Below are positions 50,217-62,798 of a stretch of DNA of 64,000 bases, in pieces. This DNA comes from Pleodorina starrii (Eukaryota > Chlorophyta > Chlorophyceae > Chlamydomonadales > Volvocaceae), in NCBI GenBank assembly GCA_030267565.1, contig BRXU01000019.1, positions 546,501 through 610,500 of the forward strand. Direction: 5' to 3'. A program made the position numbers and the translations under genes. Numbering within the stretch: the stretch's first letter is position 1; each line of letters opens with the position of its first letter. The notes below the pieces were generated by a model. The model did no database searches and was not told where the DNA came from. It saw nothing but the letters and a program-made list of their open reading frames with translations.

Positions 50217-53200
50217 GGGCGGCACCCCCGGTGTCTGGGTCAAGGGAGGGTAGGGAAGGAGAGGGGGGCCAGGAAGGCAGGCAGGCAGGGCCGGCGGCGG
50301 GCCGGTGCTTCTGAGGCCTTATGCATCGCATGTTCGCATCATGTGCCGTCGCGGTGTGGCAGTGGAGGGACACCGTTGCGGAGGAGCGGATGTCGCTGGG
50401 CGGCCGGAGGGGCGCTGAGTGGAAGGGGGATGGAGGGGTAATATACTGTACAGACGAAACGTCGATGTGATGGAATGGAGACGGCGTTGGTGGTGAGGGG
50501 GCGGAGGGAAGAGGGGGCTGCAAGCGGAGAGACGCGGCTTTGGGATGGCGGCTGCGGCAGTGTGTGTTTTGAGTGCAGCGGGTCGTGTGGGTGGAGCCAG
50601 GTGGCGGGCGCGAGCGAGTGAGTGAGCGAGCGAGCGAGCGGTTGGCGCACGAGATGCAGCTGCCTCCTGTACGAACAGCGCTATACGAAATCGTGCGGTG
50701 CCGTACCGCCTTCGCGCACCGTTCCCCTTCGGGCCCAGCTGTGCGAAGCTTGTGACCCAGTCTTATTGCGCTGACGAACGGACAATGGTGCGCAAAGGGG
50801 CGGGACAACGGGTTGTACTGGGCTGCCTGTAGGATGAAGAACTGCGTTGACCGTTTCAGTTGTTCGTTGGACAGCTTCCGTAGTTCCGTGGCGTGCCGTA
50901 GACTCTCATGGGGCAGCTCGAGTTGCCGGCCCCCCCCCCCCACGAGAGTCTACCCGCCGCTGCTCAGATGTACATACACATATTGCGTTACGGAGGGGGA
51001 GGCGGATGCGGATGCGGAGGAGGGGGATGCGGACACCGGTTCACGATGCGCGGCTGCACCAACTCCGTGGGCCGGTCACGCATGCCATGTATGCATGCAT
51101 GCCGGGGGTCTCCCGACCCCCCCGAGCAGGCTGGTTTCTGGGTTGGCACCGCCGGCTTCCTTCGCAACACCCACAGCAGGTTCCTGTTGGTTCCTGTTAG
51201 CCTGCAGCTCCCGAGCACCCGCGGGATAAGCCTTTGCTGCCTACAGCTCCCTGGATGGCCCTCCGTCCCAACGCCCTACACCTCTCACTCGCTCCGGAAC
51301 CAGGCACAGAGGGAGGCCGTTTGGTCGAATCCGTGTTTGTTTTTGATGCACAGACGAAGGACAGAACGTTCTGGGCCGCCTAGACACCCAGTGCTTGCGG
51401 CCTCCCTCCCGCCCGCCCGCCCTGGTCTGGGTTTTGTGCAGTGCCAGGTGCGTGGGGCATGCAGCGGTGAGGAGCCCCTTTGGCTTCGCTGTGAAGAGAT
51501 CCGATTCATTACAGTACGTCCGGCCCTGTCCGAGGGTGAAGGAGCAGCCAACCGAACACAGCACCAAACCCACAACGGCACAAGAAGATAACAACCCAGC
51601 GCTAACCCTAACTGTCGAGGTGCGCCTCCCCGGAGCTAAAGCTGATCTGAAGAGCCCGCGGCGCGTATTGGCCTACAAGTCCGCACACGTATCGGTAGCA
51701 CGGGGGAAACAAACGAAGCGAAGCGATGATGACCAGCCGGGACCAGAACCGGAACCGGGCTGACCCTACGAACCCCTCAACTAGCCGGAAGCACACGCAC
51801 AGCGACGCCGCTGGCCAGCAGCACATCCACGCCGACAACCGGGCGCGGGCGCACGCCGGTGGCCTTACATCTGCCCACCAGTACCCCAGACACCGTTCAA
51901 GCACTCACCCCCTCTCAAACTCAAGAGGCTAGCACGAACCGTTTGCCGATATGCCGAAGCAGGGGGGGGCCAAGGCGATGCAATGCGGTGGCATCAGCCA
52001 CATTTTGTGTATGTGTGTGGGGGGGAGGGGGGGAGGGAGAAGAGGAGGAGGAGGGGGGGAGGGAGGCGGAAACGCGCATGCCCAGGGCATGCCGCGTCTG
52101 CGGTGCCGGATCTCGCTCCGCCGTCCATCCCCCAGGGGGGCCGGGGCCGGGGCCCGGTGGGCACCGAGGGACAAAGACGAGAGATGTCCTCGAGCCTCGA
52201 GCCTCACAGGGATTATTACCGGCAGGTCCACCAAATCTCGCTCCCATTTCTCCCCTAGTAAATCCAAGCCAACCCAAGCTCAAATCCAAGCCTGTGGCCT
52301 AACGGGCGAATACCGGTAAGCAGCTGCTGCACACGCCCTCCGCAGCACCGCGACCTGTACCAGCAACCTCCGCCCCTCACCCCCACACACAAACGCACCC
52401 AGGGGGCCCACCAAGTGCCAACGAACCTTTGTCGGTCGGTCGTTTGTTGACCCGACGTGCTGTGTTGGCAGCACGCAAAGACCAGCAGAGACGCATAAGA
52501 CAACGCCGCACTCCTCCCAGCAGGCCAGCCGCGCAAAAGAAAGAGTCCGCAAAAGAATCCGCAAAAGAATCGAGTGCCCGCGGAGCCATCGAACCGCGGC
52601 AGCTCCCAAACACAGCAATGTGCTGCGAGAGGCAAGAGACACAAAAAATCAACAATCTTATCCCAGTCCATATCTCGACAATCTCGACCCAAATAAAAGG
52701 CCGCAAGAAAAGCTTTCAACCGATTCCACCCGCCGGTACCCTCTCAAGTGTACACCCCGTGCTCTTTTGTACCGTGCCACACGTTTGGTACTGGCACCGC
52801 TGCTAGCTGCCCCCCACCCGCCCCCGAGGCCACTTCATTTGGTGGCGGCGCGGAAGGCAGTACTCGTAGTAGAGTGGGGAGGTAGCAGCAGCGATCGAGT
52901 ACCGTGCACGAAGAGTCAGCGCGTTGTCCTGGAGGAACGGTGGGAGAGGAGCGGAACACCCACACCCCGATCAACTCCCCACGAAGCCGCGATCGCCCAT
53001 CCACCCACCCATCTGGCAGCATGCGACGGCGCACGACGACGGCCGATACACACCCACACACCCTCCCACCCACGCACCCAGTCTAGGGCTGGGGCCAACT
53101 GTTGCGAGAACAGCACCAACTGTATGTATGCTGCCACCACCACACCCGCGCTCTGCCCGCCTGCACCCCACCCCGCACCACACTACAAGCAAGAATCGCC

Positions 53201-54012
53201 GCTACGGCATGTCGCTCTATTACTAAATACATGTGTCGCTCTACTACTAATGCATGCAACAACGAAAGCAACAAAAGCAATACACGATTCCCAAGCTTTG
53301 CTTCGCTTCTCAAACGGCCAAATGACGGCCAAATTGCACACCACTCCGCACAACATCGACTAGCATGGAAGAATAAGGAGGACATACACACGCCGCAATT
53401 CAAGACGACTATCGAGTTAGTATCCCAATTCATGCTGTGGCCTGGCCTCAACGACCACCAGGGTGGCGTCAGAAAACGCCTCCGTCGTACATCCCCGATC
53501 GTACACCTCCCCCTCCACATCAGCGCAGTGGCCGGACTGCGTGCCCGGATTTACGGTGAACGTCCGGAAAAGAGCGCCCACCACCGCAAACCGCAACCCC
53601 TTCTCACCCGTCCACCTGATCCTCATCCCCCACATCCCTCACACACACATACACACACGCGCGTGCGCGTGCCCATCCCAGCATCTTCGTCCTCCTGCGC
53701 ACTTCCCCCAACGTCACCCTCTGGGGCCTGCGAGCCAGTCGGCACGTGACCCGCAGATTGGGGCCGGACGCACTCGGGACACCTCGCCGCACCGCGTCTC
53801 ACGCCGCGTCTGATGTCGTGTCGCATGTCGCGTCTCACGTCGCATGTCGCGTCGCGTGCATCCGCGGAGGCGAAGAAAGAGCTCTCTCCCTCTCTCTGCG
53901 TCAGTGGCAGTGTCAAGAGGGGAACGGCAAGGGCTGTCCCCCGGCCGTGAGGCGTAAGCCCTCCCTCCCTCCCTCCCTCCCTCCCGGGGCCGCTGTGTGG
54001 TTGGTCTCGGAG
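50217..54012. other. Convergent intergenic region, 3.8 kb, no firm gene
   Basis: It lies between the stop codons of the F-box/LRR gene and DGAT2, so it holds both 3' UTRs. I found no conserved protein. TGTAA on the minus strand occurs near 51865 and 51512 and would imply a very long DGAT2 3' UTR. An inverted repeat with 13-base arms (12 of 13 pair) is at 50898-50910 and 50941-50953 around a C run. Open frames at 51900-53700 have changing composition and no splice support. Confidence 0.35.
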
Positions 54013-57000
54013 CTATTGTACGATGGTGAGGCCCCGCCGTACGTTCTTGCCGTACTTGGCGCTGGTCTCGTCCCACAGCTTGTTGATTGCCGCCACGTAC
54101 TCCCCATGAAGCCGGTCCACTTGCTCCGGAGTGGGGGAGTCGGTCCTGAGGGCCGCAGAGAGGGAGGAAGGGGGGGGGGAGGGAGGGAGGGGAGGCAGGG
54201 AGAGGTGAGAGGGAATTGCAGCAATGGGGCTGGTTGTAGGGAGGAGAGAGGGAGCAAAGGAAGGACCGCAGCAACAGCGGCAATAGCAGCAGTGGCTCTC
54301 GAGGCTGTACCCCCCGAACGTTTCAACTGAGTTCCAAAACATTAACAGAGTGGATCGCAGACGCCGCCTCCCCTCCCCTCCCCCGGGAGTAGGGACCGGA
54401 TGGGGACAGGACGCGGCGGGGAGCACATCGCGCCTAGCTTGCGTGTATGGGGGGGATGGGGGCAAGAGAGGGAAATACGAGAAAGCGGTGGGGTGGAGAC
54501 AAACGTACGACATGTCACCCGCTACGGTATGGCATGCCGCCGCAGCACCTCACGTGCCCCTCCCCCCGTCCCGCCCCTACGCCACTCCCACTCATCCACC
54601 CACATTCTCTCCCGCCCCCGGCACCCCGACGTGCCACCCCCTCGGCAACCCGGTTCTTACTTCTCCACTGCCAACGGCGCCCCCACCACCGTCACCAGCG
54701 GCACCTGCAGCGGCATCATGCCCCAACCTGAAGGGGGGAGGGAGGGAGGGAAGGGAGAGAAGGGGGCGGGAAGGGTAGGCTCCCCGGGTCGCAGAGGTTC
54801 GGCAGAGGGGGGGTCAGGGAGTGATATGCTGCTTTATAAACCAATGAGTCACTGCGGCAGGGGGGGGGTCACCGAGGAGGACAGGACAGCAGGCGCGGGG
54901 GAGGTACCGGTAGCAGGGGGTCGAGCAAAGGGGTCAAAAGATGTGGCCATCTTGAAATGCGGTCCTTTTCTGTTGTCCGCCACGATGAGTTGATGCGTCC
55001 CGAGCGCACTCCCTCCCTCCCAATGCGATCCACCCAGTCCGATCCGAGCGAGCGCGCCCGCCCCTCCAGCAGCCCCTTTGCATCCGGGACCCCAACTGCC
55101 CTTCCCTGGCCCCTCCTCCGAAACCTGCTCCGAAACCTCGCTTGCCCCGCGACTCGCCACCCGCCCCCGCCTCCGCCCCGCCCACCCACCCACCTCCGAA
55201 CACGCCAATGCCCCAGCACATGGGTGTGGAGATGCCGAGGAACTTCTTGAGCCACCTGAGCAACCCGCGGGCCGGTGTAGGTCCCGGGGGGGGGAGGGGC
55301 GGGTCCGGGCGGGGCGGGGCCGGGCGGGGCGGGGGACGGGAGTTTGGACGCAGTGGGTTGCCCCCGGGGCGGGGGATGGGGGACGGGGCGGTGTGTGTTT
55401 CGCACACGGAGTCAGGTCGGCACAGCGCGGGCCGCCGCCGCCGGTGGGTTCTCAGCTTGGGACGTGTGCCCCACCTCGCTTTCGACACAAATACGGTCGG
55501 CAGACGCGGGTTGGATATGCAGCAGGATGGTAATGGATAATGCAGCGGCTCCTCCGCTCCACAGCGGGCGCTGCTCCGGAACCGGAACCGCATCTCCCCT
55601 CCCTCCTTCCCTTCCCCCTTAAAGACGGGGATCCGGGGTCGGTTTTGCTCAACGGACCCGTGCCCCGTCCCTCCGCTGCGCCACCTCCTTCAGCACAAAC
55701 CAAATACAGACGAAGAAGGCGATGACGGACAAGCCAAGAGACAGATGGCAGACAGACAAAGGGGCCCGAGGTGCCAACCTCCCTCCCTGACGAGCTGTAG
55801 GAATTTCGCAAAACCGGAGGCACACATACACAAACACACAAACACACAAACACACACCATGCGCTCGTCGCCCCCGCGCTCCCCTTCGAACCGCTTCGCT
55901 CCACTTTTCGCCGCTCCACGTCGCCTCACTCAGGTGCCATTTGCTCCGTCAACACACCCACCGACCCACCGACCCACCGACCCACGCACCCCCCCACCCA
56001 CCCACCTGGAAACCGCCGCCCCCCTGCCTCCTGGCGGCCAGATGTAGGTGTGGAAGGTGTCCGTCTCGCCGTACGCAATCACGGGCACCAGAGAGGCCCC
56101 CGTCTGGAGAGCCAGACGAACAAAACCCTTACGAGCCTGAAGGATCTGAAGGGGGGGGCAGGAGAGGAGAGGGCAGGGGGAGGGGAGGGGAGGGCAGGGA
56201 GAGGGGAGGGGGAGGGGAGGTCTCGCTTGTCTGCTTGTCTCTCATACACATAAAAAGGAGGGGAGAGCGGAGGGCGATGAGGGCCGACGTGGGGGGCAAT
56301 GGTAGGGCACTGCGGGCACACGAGGGAGACGTGGCAGCGGCTCGGAAGCTTCCCCCGGGGTGGTGGTGGTGGGGACAAAAGCTTACCGCAGCGAAGGGAC
56401 GGAGACGGTCAGCGAGCGGCAGGGGGGGAGGGTGGCTGAGAGCGACCGAGGCAATGAATATCCTTTAGACGCTGCAGCGGCAGCTTGCGTCGTATCCAGG
56501 GTCTTCGGTTTTCACGGGTCCTACGGCTTCGTCGGGTTTTATGATTTTCCTAGGGTTTCCAGGGTTTTCAAGTTGTTTTGACGACTCATTGGTGGTGACC
56601 TGAGGGCGAACGGGCGATCGGGTTGCGCCGCGTCGTCACGTCGCTTCGCTGGCTTCCCGTGACTGCCTTGGGATCTGCCCTCTAATGGGCGATCCATCGA
56701 TGACGGCATCCATCAAAATCCAATGTGGGCCCAGATCCAGATCCAGATCCAGATCCGGTGACATGAACCAACATGTGCATGTCGTACTACTGTACGTCCA
56801 TCCACAGTCGTCACGAGACATGCCGTACTCGCACATGGCTTGGCCCGGCCTAGATGCGCATGCACACACAAGCACGATCAGATACACAAACAAGCACGCA
56901 TTCCCGTCGTACAATGTCGTACGTGCCCGGCGCAGCCAGGAGCGCCTCCGCAGCTCCCCCCACCACCAGCAGCACCGAACGTCCGGGGGGCCTGGAGGGG

Positions 57001-58815
57001 GAAGGACGAGGGTGGTGGGGGAACGATTGCGAGGGGGGAGGGCGGGGAAGCGAGGGTGAAGCGCGGAGCAAGCGACACACAGTGTCATGGACCGCGAGCC
57101 GAGTTCCCAAGCCCAGTGCAAAGTTCATGTACGCAACCCCAGCAGCAGCACCCCAAACCCAACCCCCGACTCCCCCCGACCTCCCCCCCCTCCCCTGGGG
57201 CCTTCTTACCGCCTCAATGCCCCGCCGTGATCCACTCCCCTCTCATCCTTCAGCCCCTTCTTGCCCCCGAGGACGCCCCAATCCCCCAGGGCACCCGCCT
57301 CCCCACCAACCTCACCTTTGCGCTTTCGTCTTTATACCTCCAAATACACCTCCACCTCCACCTCCACCTCCAACTACACCTCCCCTGTCCCCTCCGCCCC
57401 CGGCCCCGGCCCCCCCCCCCCCCCTTGGTCTCACCCTGTGAGCACCCTGCGGATGGTTTCCCTGCCGGCGTCAATCAGCCCGTGCAGCAGAATATACTCC
57501 CGGAGAAAGGGGGTGCGGAAGTTGCTCTCCAGGGTGGCAGCATGCACGTCGATACCTGAAGGGGAGGGAGGAGGGAGGGGCCCGGGGGGGGGGTCGCCGG
57601 GGGGAGGGCGGTGCGCCGGGGTGTGCGCGTGTGGGGTGGGGTGGGGTGGGGGATACTGGGAAGTGGGCCGGGAAGTGGGCGGGCGCGCATTGTCGGCCCT
57701 TGCGGTCGGATGGGTTGCATGGGTCCTGTAGCATTAGGGTTTTCTTTCTTAGGCAGTCGTATTTGCCTCTGTCGTACACACGTACCCGGGAAGAGCTTCC
57801 GGAAGCCTGTGGCCTCCGTCACAAAGTTGATCCAGGAGGAGATGGCGATGATGCCGTGCGGGTGTACGGCAAACAGGTAGTGACCGTTGGGATCCAGGTC
57901 CGCCGTCTTGACCAGCCGGGCGTCAAAGTACGACGCCATCAACTGCCACAACGACCACCTGCCGACAGGATTGTTGCGCGCGGTCGTGGTGAGGAATGGG
58001 ACCGCGCCGGGGAAGCAGAACTGGGACAGGGCGGTGGGAGGGCTTCGTGGGCGCGTGAGAGTTGGACTGTTGGAGTGGAGAGCGCAGCGCGACACGCAGC
58101 ACAGGTGGTAGATGCAGCGCGACGGACGCGACCGCCGAGGTCGGTGCAACAACGATCGACCCGGTTTATGCTCCAGCAAGCACCGGCAAATATGTTGTGT
58201 GTATATTGTGTGATCAGTGACCGTAAATTGAGGATGACCCCGCTTTATGTGTGACATGGTGTGAGGCGTCCAAAACCAATGAACCATGTAAACCCATAAT
58301 GGGTGAAGCGATAACCAAATGAAAATGTGTAAAGCTGAATCTATACAGGCGCTGCGGTTGGCGCAAGGGAAAGAAGGGGGCAGAATTTTAACTGGAAGAT
58401 GCGCACCTTCGGAGGGGAGTTGGCCAAGAACAGTTGCGGGCGGCTTTGGCGCCGTGGCCTACAGATATGTAAGCCAGATACCTGCGTCGGTGGGCGACGG
58501 CAGCAAAAGGTATTATCGCTGAGTATGTCGTCACTCCGCCAGCTCCGCCAACCGCTCGTCGCCCTCGTCGACAGGCCAAACGCAGCCGCTAAGCGACAGC
58601 ATAGCAGCGACTCACCCGAGAAAGACAGCAGTTACCCATGGGTTTCGCATGTAGCAGATGACTCCAATGACCAGTGGCCAAATCCAGAGAAGCCCGATTG
58701 CGGTGAGCAGGAACCACCAGCACGCGAGCCGTCCTGCGATAGCGCCAACATCTGCGCCTGTGGGTGTGTGTCCATCTTTCGATTTTTCCCGAATGTAAAG
58801 CATTTGCATGCCCAA
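54013..58815 (-). CDS. DGAT2: Diacylglycerol acyltransferase type 2
   Basis: Eight exons: 58616-58815, 57786-57958, 57435-57555, 56913-56991, 56006-56145, 55194-55255, 54661-54727 and 54013-54145. They sum to 975 bases, 324 residues, normal for the family. The enzyme adds an acyl group from acyl-CoA to diacylglycerol, the last step of triacylglycerol synthesis at the ER and lipid droplets. An N-terminal membrane hairpin is seen (LLTAIGLLWIWPLVIGVICY). The active-site HPHG is at residues 99-102 in YLFAVHPHGIIAI. Other family blocks follow in order: FRTPFLREYILLHGLIDAGR, VGGAAEALLA, RKGFVRLALQTGASLVPVIA with YGETD, then GWGMMPLQVPLVTVVGAPL and the C-terminal PTPEQVDRLHGEYVAAI. The start ATG at 58815 is the one that keeps exon 1 in phase; an extra upstream exon cannot be excluded. 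Green algae carry several such genes (DGTT family); which one this is cannot be told here. Confidence 0.93.
56383..56420 (-). repeat. Dispersed GC-rich short repeat, copy E
   Basis: Read on the minus strand it shares GTCTCCGTC, then CCTTCGCTGCGGTA with the copies at 17161 and 20683. It lies in the DGAT2 intron 56146-56912, here in the same direction as the gene. Confidence 0.5.
56731..56756. repeat. CAGATC hexanucleotide repeat
   Basis: About four tandem CAGATC units in the same DGAT2 intron. Confidence 0.85.
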
Positions 58816-59338
58816 TTGACTTCGGTCGCCTCTGCTGCGGCACGGGACGTCGAGTTGTACAAAATCAAACTATGTTGTTATATGGTATACAGTAGCTTGT
58901 TAGAAGCAATGTCGCGCAGAGACATATATTTTTGCGAAAAGTGAATACAGGCGTACGTGATGTTGCACGGTAGGAAGCTACGAGGCTGCCCGAGAGTCGC
59001 GGTCCAGCCAAATTCCCTTAATCGCACCGTTTTTCGGTCATTCAGGGACACGCTTTGTACATAGCGCGCTTTGGTCCAAGGCCTACGACAGGCGTTACAG
59101 TCTGGGCGGGTAAGCCCTTTTCCTCCGCCATGTATGCGTTCGGTGCTTTAGGAATTTACACGACAACTGTGTGTGGTCCATTGATTAGGGAAACGATGTC
59201 AAAACCTTGTGGCGTGGCCGGGGAAGGATAGGCTCAGCTGATGCGATGGTGACAGCGGCCGGTCATAAACTTTCCACTTGGCCAACACCTAGCCCCGGTC
59301 AGGCCAAGGAAAGGCGGACGTGGATTTGACAGCTCCAC
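58816..59338. promoter_or_regulatory. Divergent promoter of DGAT2 and glyoxalase II
   Basis: These 523 bases separate the two start codons and are clearly less GC-rich than the genes. A TATAT-containing stretch lies at 58924-58930, about 110 bases upstream of the DGAT2 start. Both promoters are expected here. Confidence 0.45.
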
Positions 59339-62300
59339 ATGCAGCAATCATTTAAGTGGCGTTTGTGTCTGCCTCGCGCCTCAGTCTTCGCAGCTGCCGT
59401 ACGGCCGGCCCGCAGGCAGTGGGCAGTGGTGCTCCCTGACACCGGCGTCTTTCTCCCGAGCAACCCCAACCCGCGTTGCTGCCCATGGCGCCGTCCCCAA
59501 ACGGCGGTCGATCGACCTGAAGGACATCCGTCCCTCCGACCACCTTTGCCCACCGTTCCCACCACCCCACTCAACGCCCCAGCACCCGCCTTCTGCCCCA
59601 CCCCTCTCGCGCACAGAGCTGCTGCCGCCTTCAACAACAACTCAACCTTCGCCGCCACCGCCGCAACGGCGCGCTTCGGCGGCCCCGTAGGGAAGGCCGC
59701 CGTCGGCTTCCTCGTCCTGGGCACCGCCGCGGCCGTCAGCAGCGGCAGCGGCATCAGCGGCATCAGCGGCCGCGTCGCACCCTTCTGCAGCACCCGTGGC
59801 CGCAGCAGCGCCACAAACACCACCACCACCGCTGCCAATACCGACAGCCCCGCCAGCAGCCACCCCAGCAGCAGCAGTAGTCGTGGTGTGTCCCCCTCCC
59901 CCTCCCCCATGGCGATGGAGGTGGTTCGAGTGCCCTGTCTGGCGGACAACTACGTGTGGCTGCTGAGGGAGCCATCCAGCGGCCGTACGGCAGTGGTGGA
60001 TCCGGCGGAACTGCATCCCGTGGTTTCGGAGCTGGAGCGCAGGTGGGCCGGGGCTGGGCTGCGGGGGGGGGGGGAGCGGCGGGAAGGGGAGCCATCCGTG
60101 GCTGGATGACTTCCCTCGGACGCCAACCCGCCTCTCACCGCCCTTCCAGATCCCCTCTACACACCTGCGACCTTGGCTCGTGTGCACTCACACGGTATGC
60201 ACTCGAACCTTGGCTCGTGTGCACTCACACGGTATACACCCCCCCCTGTCCCTTCCCTTACCCCCGCCTCCCCCCGCCCTCCCCTCCCCTCTCCCCTCTT
60301 CCCCCCAGGGGCTGGTCCCTCGACACCATTCTCAACACGCACCACCATTGGGACCACGTGGGGGCCAATGAGCACCTCAAGCGCCGCTTCCCCGGTCTGC
60401 AGGTGGTGGGGCCGCGGGCGGACAAGGACCGCATACCCGGAATAGACGTACAGGTGCGTGTTGGGTAGGAGGGGTGCGTGTGTGTGTGCGGGCCGAGCAG
60501 GTCGGGTCGGTGGTCGGGTCGGTGGCCGGGTAATGGGGGGCTGCATTCCACAAGGGGTGTCGTACACCGGCATACACAAGGGGTGCCACGCAGGCGACAG
60601 ACGTGTCCCGAGTAGTGGTGCGCTGCTGCCTCCACCTCCGCCTCCACCTCCACCAGTCCACCGGGGGGTGCTCTGCCGCTCGTGGCGCTAACTCGTGGCG
60701 GCTACTCTGTCCGTTGCGCCGCGCGTCGGCCCGGCTGGCGGAGGGCGCAGGAGCGCACACGTTACCCACACCCGTCACAGCCGTCACTGACGTTCGTCGC
60801 CGAGGCGGCTGCAACAGCGGCTGCAACAGCTGCTGCTACTACAACGGCCACCACGTCCTGAGCGCGCTGCCTGCTCCCCTACATTTGCAGCTGGTCCGCT
60901 TGCTCAACCCCCCCCCATAATTGCCGTCCTCCCCCCCCCCCCGCCCGCCCGCCCCTCCGCCCTCTGCCCCCTCTGCCTCCGTCCCAGGTGGGGGATGGCG
61001 ACAGCTGGCAGTTTGGTTCCCTGGAAGTGCGCGTATTCGACACACCGGGCCACACCCGGGGGCACATCACGTTCTGGGTGCCGCAGGCGGGGGCGCTCTT
61101 CCCGGGTGGGTGGCTGGGATGGGGGGTGGGTGGGTGTGAGGGTGGCTGGGTGGGTGTGTGGGTGGCTGGCTGGGAGGGGGCGCCATCTGCTGGTTGCCGC
61201 CACGACGATGGTTGGGTTTCATTTGAGCGCAAAGGCAGCGTCGGGATGGATGGGGGCCCCCGAGGGAGTGGGGGGGGGTCGTGGAGGGGGCGGTGGCGGG
61301 CGAGTCCGCAGGGGGGGGCGGGAGCCGGCGGATGAAGCCTCGCGCAGTCGGAGTGCCTGCCTACCTGCCTGCCTGCCTACCTGCCTATCTACCTGCCTAT
61401 CTACCTACCTGCCTATCTCCCTGCCTATCTACCTACCTGCCTATCTACCTGCCTATATACCTGCCTATCTACCTACCTGCCTATCTACCTACCTGCCTAT
61501 CTGCCTATCTACCTACCTGCCTATCTACCTACCTGCCTATCTACCTGCCTATCTACCTACCTGCCTATCTACCTGCCTATCTACCTGCCTATCTACCTAC
61601 CTGCCTATCTACCTACCTGCCTATCTACCTGCCTATCTACCTACCTGCCTACCTATCGGCCAACCCACACGCACGAGCCAGGCAGACTGCGCAGTGCCGA
61701 GTGCACCGCGATTGACAGATTGAGGGGGCAGGGGGGAGGGATGCAGGCAGGCCGCTTGCGCCTAGCCAAGAGTACACACACACACACCCCAGCCAACAGT
61801 GGATACGCGCTCGTTGCGGCGCCCTCTTCCCTTCCCTTCTCTTCCCACCCGCGGAAGGGAACAAGACACCTCCGTCCGTCCGTCCGTCCGCCCCCACCCC
61901 CACGCCACTTTAACGCACACCCCCCACCTCTCCCCACCCCCCCGTCCCCCTCCAGGCGACACGCTGTTCGCTCTGGGCTGCGGTCGGCTGTTCGAGGGCA
62001 GCCCCCGCCAGATGTGGTCCTCCCTGTCCAAGCTGCTGCCGCTGCCGGACGACACGCGGGTCTACTGCGCACACGAGTACACGGCCGCCAACGCCCGGTT
62101 CGCGGTGACGGTGGACCCCACCAACACCCACCTGGCGGAGCGCAAGGCCCGGGTGGACGAGGCGAGGGCCAAGGTGTGTATGTGGGGGGGGGGGAGGGGG
62201 CGGGGGCGGGACCGGGGGGCCTATCCGAGCCGGGATGTGTAGTCGCTGTGTGACTCGTTGGTCAGGTCACACAGCGTCCACCCAATGCACCCACTGCGCG

Positions 62301-62798
62301 GTGGCATCCCCTATACCGGTACCTTCCATTGCGCACTGCGCCGCCAGGCCTCTCTCTCTTTAGTCCCCTTTCCGGTGGGCATTCGGCGAGGCAAGGGTTG
62401 AGGTCTTGAGGACGCAGACGCGCCCGCGTCCCCGCCATTCACCACCTGTTTTGCACGACAGGCTGGGCTGGGCTGGGCTGTCCACACCTGTCCCCACCTG
62501 TTGCGCGCACGCTCAGAGCCCGCCGCGTCGTTCATCCCTTTCCTGTGCCACCGTCTGTAGTCCATTCCGTACCTCCCTTCCCTTCCCCCCCCCTCCGTCT
62601 CCCTTCCCTTCCGCCTCTTCCACCCCTTCCCTCCCCCAGGGTGAGGCCACTGTTCCCAGCCTCCTAGGTGAGGAGAAGGCCACCAACCCCTTCCTGCGAC
62701 CCGGTGACTCGGCCATCCGGCAGCAGATGGGGATGGGACCCGAAGCCGAGGACTGGCAGGTGTTCGCGGCGGTGCGGGCGGCGAAGGACCGCTTCTAG
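59339..62798 (+). CDS. GLO2: Glyoxalase II (hydroxyacylglutathione hydrolase), organelle-type
   Basis: Five exons: 59339-60042, 60309-60453, 60988-61105, 61956-62173 and 62640-62798, giving 447 residues. The enzyme hydrolyses S-lactoylglutathione to lactate and glutathione, finishing methylglyoxal detoxification. It is a metallo-beta-lactamase fold protein. The binuclear metal site is complete: THHHWDH (His246, His248, Asp250, His251), His305 in DTPGHTRGH, Asp324 in GDTLF and His362 in YCAHEY. The C-terminal NPFLR block of glyoxalase II is present. The catalytic part begins [19 protein letters not shown] at residue 191 (ATG 59909). The 190 residues before it are Ala/Ser/Arg/Thr-rich ([20 protein letters not shown] at the start) and look like an unusually long organelle leader, possibly with an unrecognised intron. 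A start at 59909 would give a cytosolic form of 257 residues, the normal core length. Confidence 0.92.
60171..60240 (+). repeat. Tandem duplication of a 37-bp unit
   Basis: Two nearly identical copies starting at CCTTGGCTCG (60171 and 60208), in intron 1 of the glyoxalase II gene. One base differs in the part compared. Confidence 0.9.
61358..61655. repeat. Long CTAC/CTGC/CTAT tetranucleotide array
   Basis: About 300 bases of CTAC, CTGC and CTAT units in changing order, inside glyoxalase II intron 3 (61106-61955). The open frames through it (Tyr-Leu-Pro-Ala type) are artefacts. Such arrays are usually length-variable between strains. Confidence 0.95.

Noticed and set aside
49594..50943. Minus-strand frame of 449 codons over the end of the F-box/LRR gene
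   Set aside because: It crosses the real stop codon and 3' UTR, and consists mainly of Ala, Pro and Arg runs produced by trinucleotide repeats read backwards.
51600..51612. Telomere-like CTAACCCTAACTG
   Set aside because: Fewer than two units are present, and the expected algal telomere unit is TTTTAGGG, which is not repeated here.
60995..61723. Tyr-Leu-Pro-Ala repeat protein of 242 codons
   Set aside because: It is the translation of the CTAC/CTGC/CTAT array inside a glyoxalase II intron.
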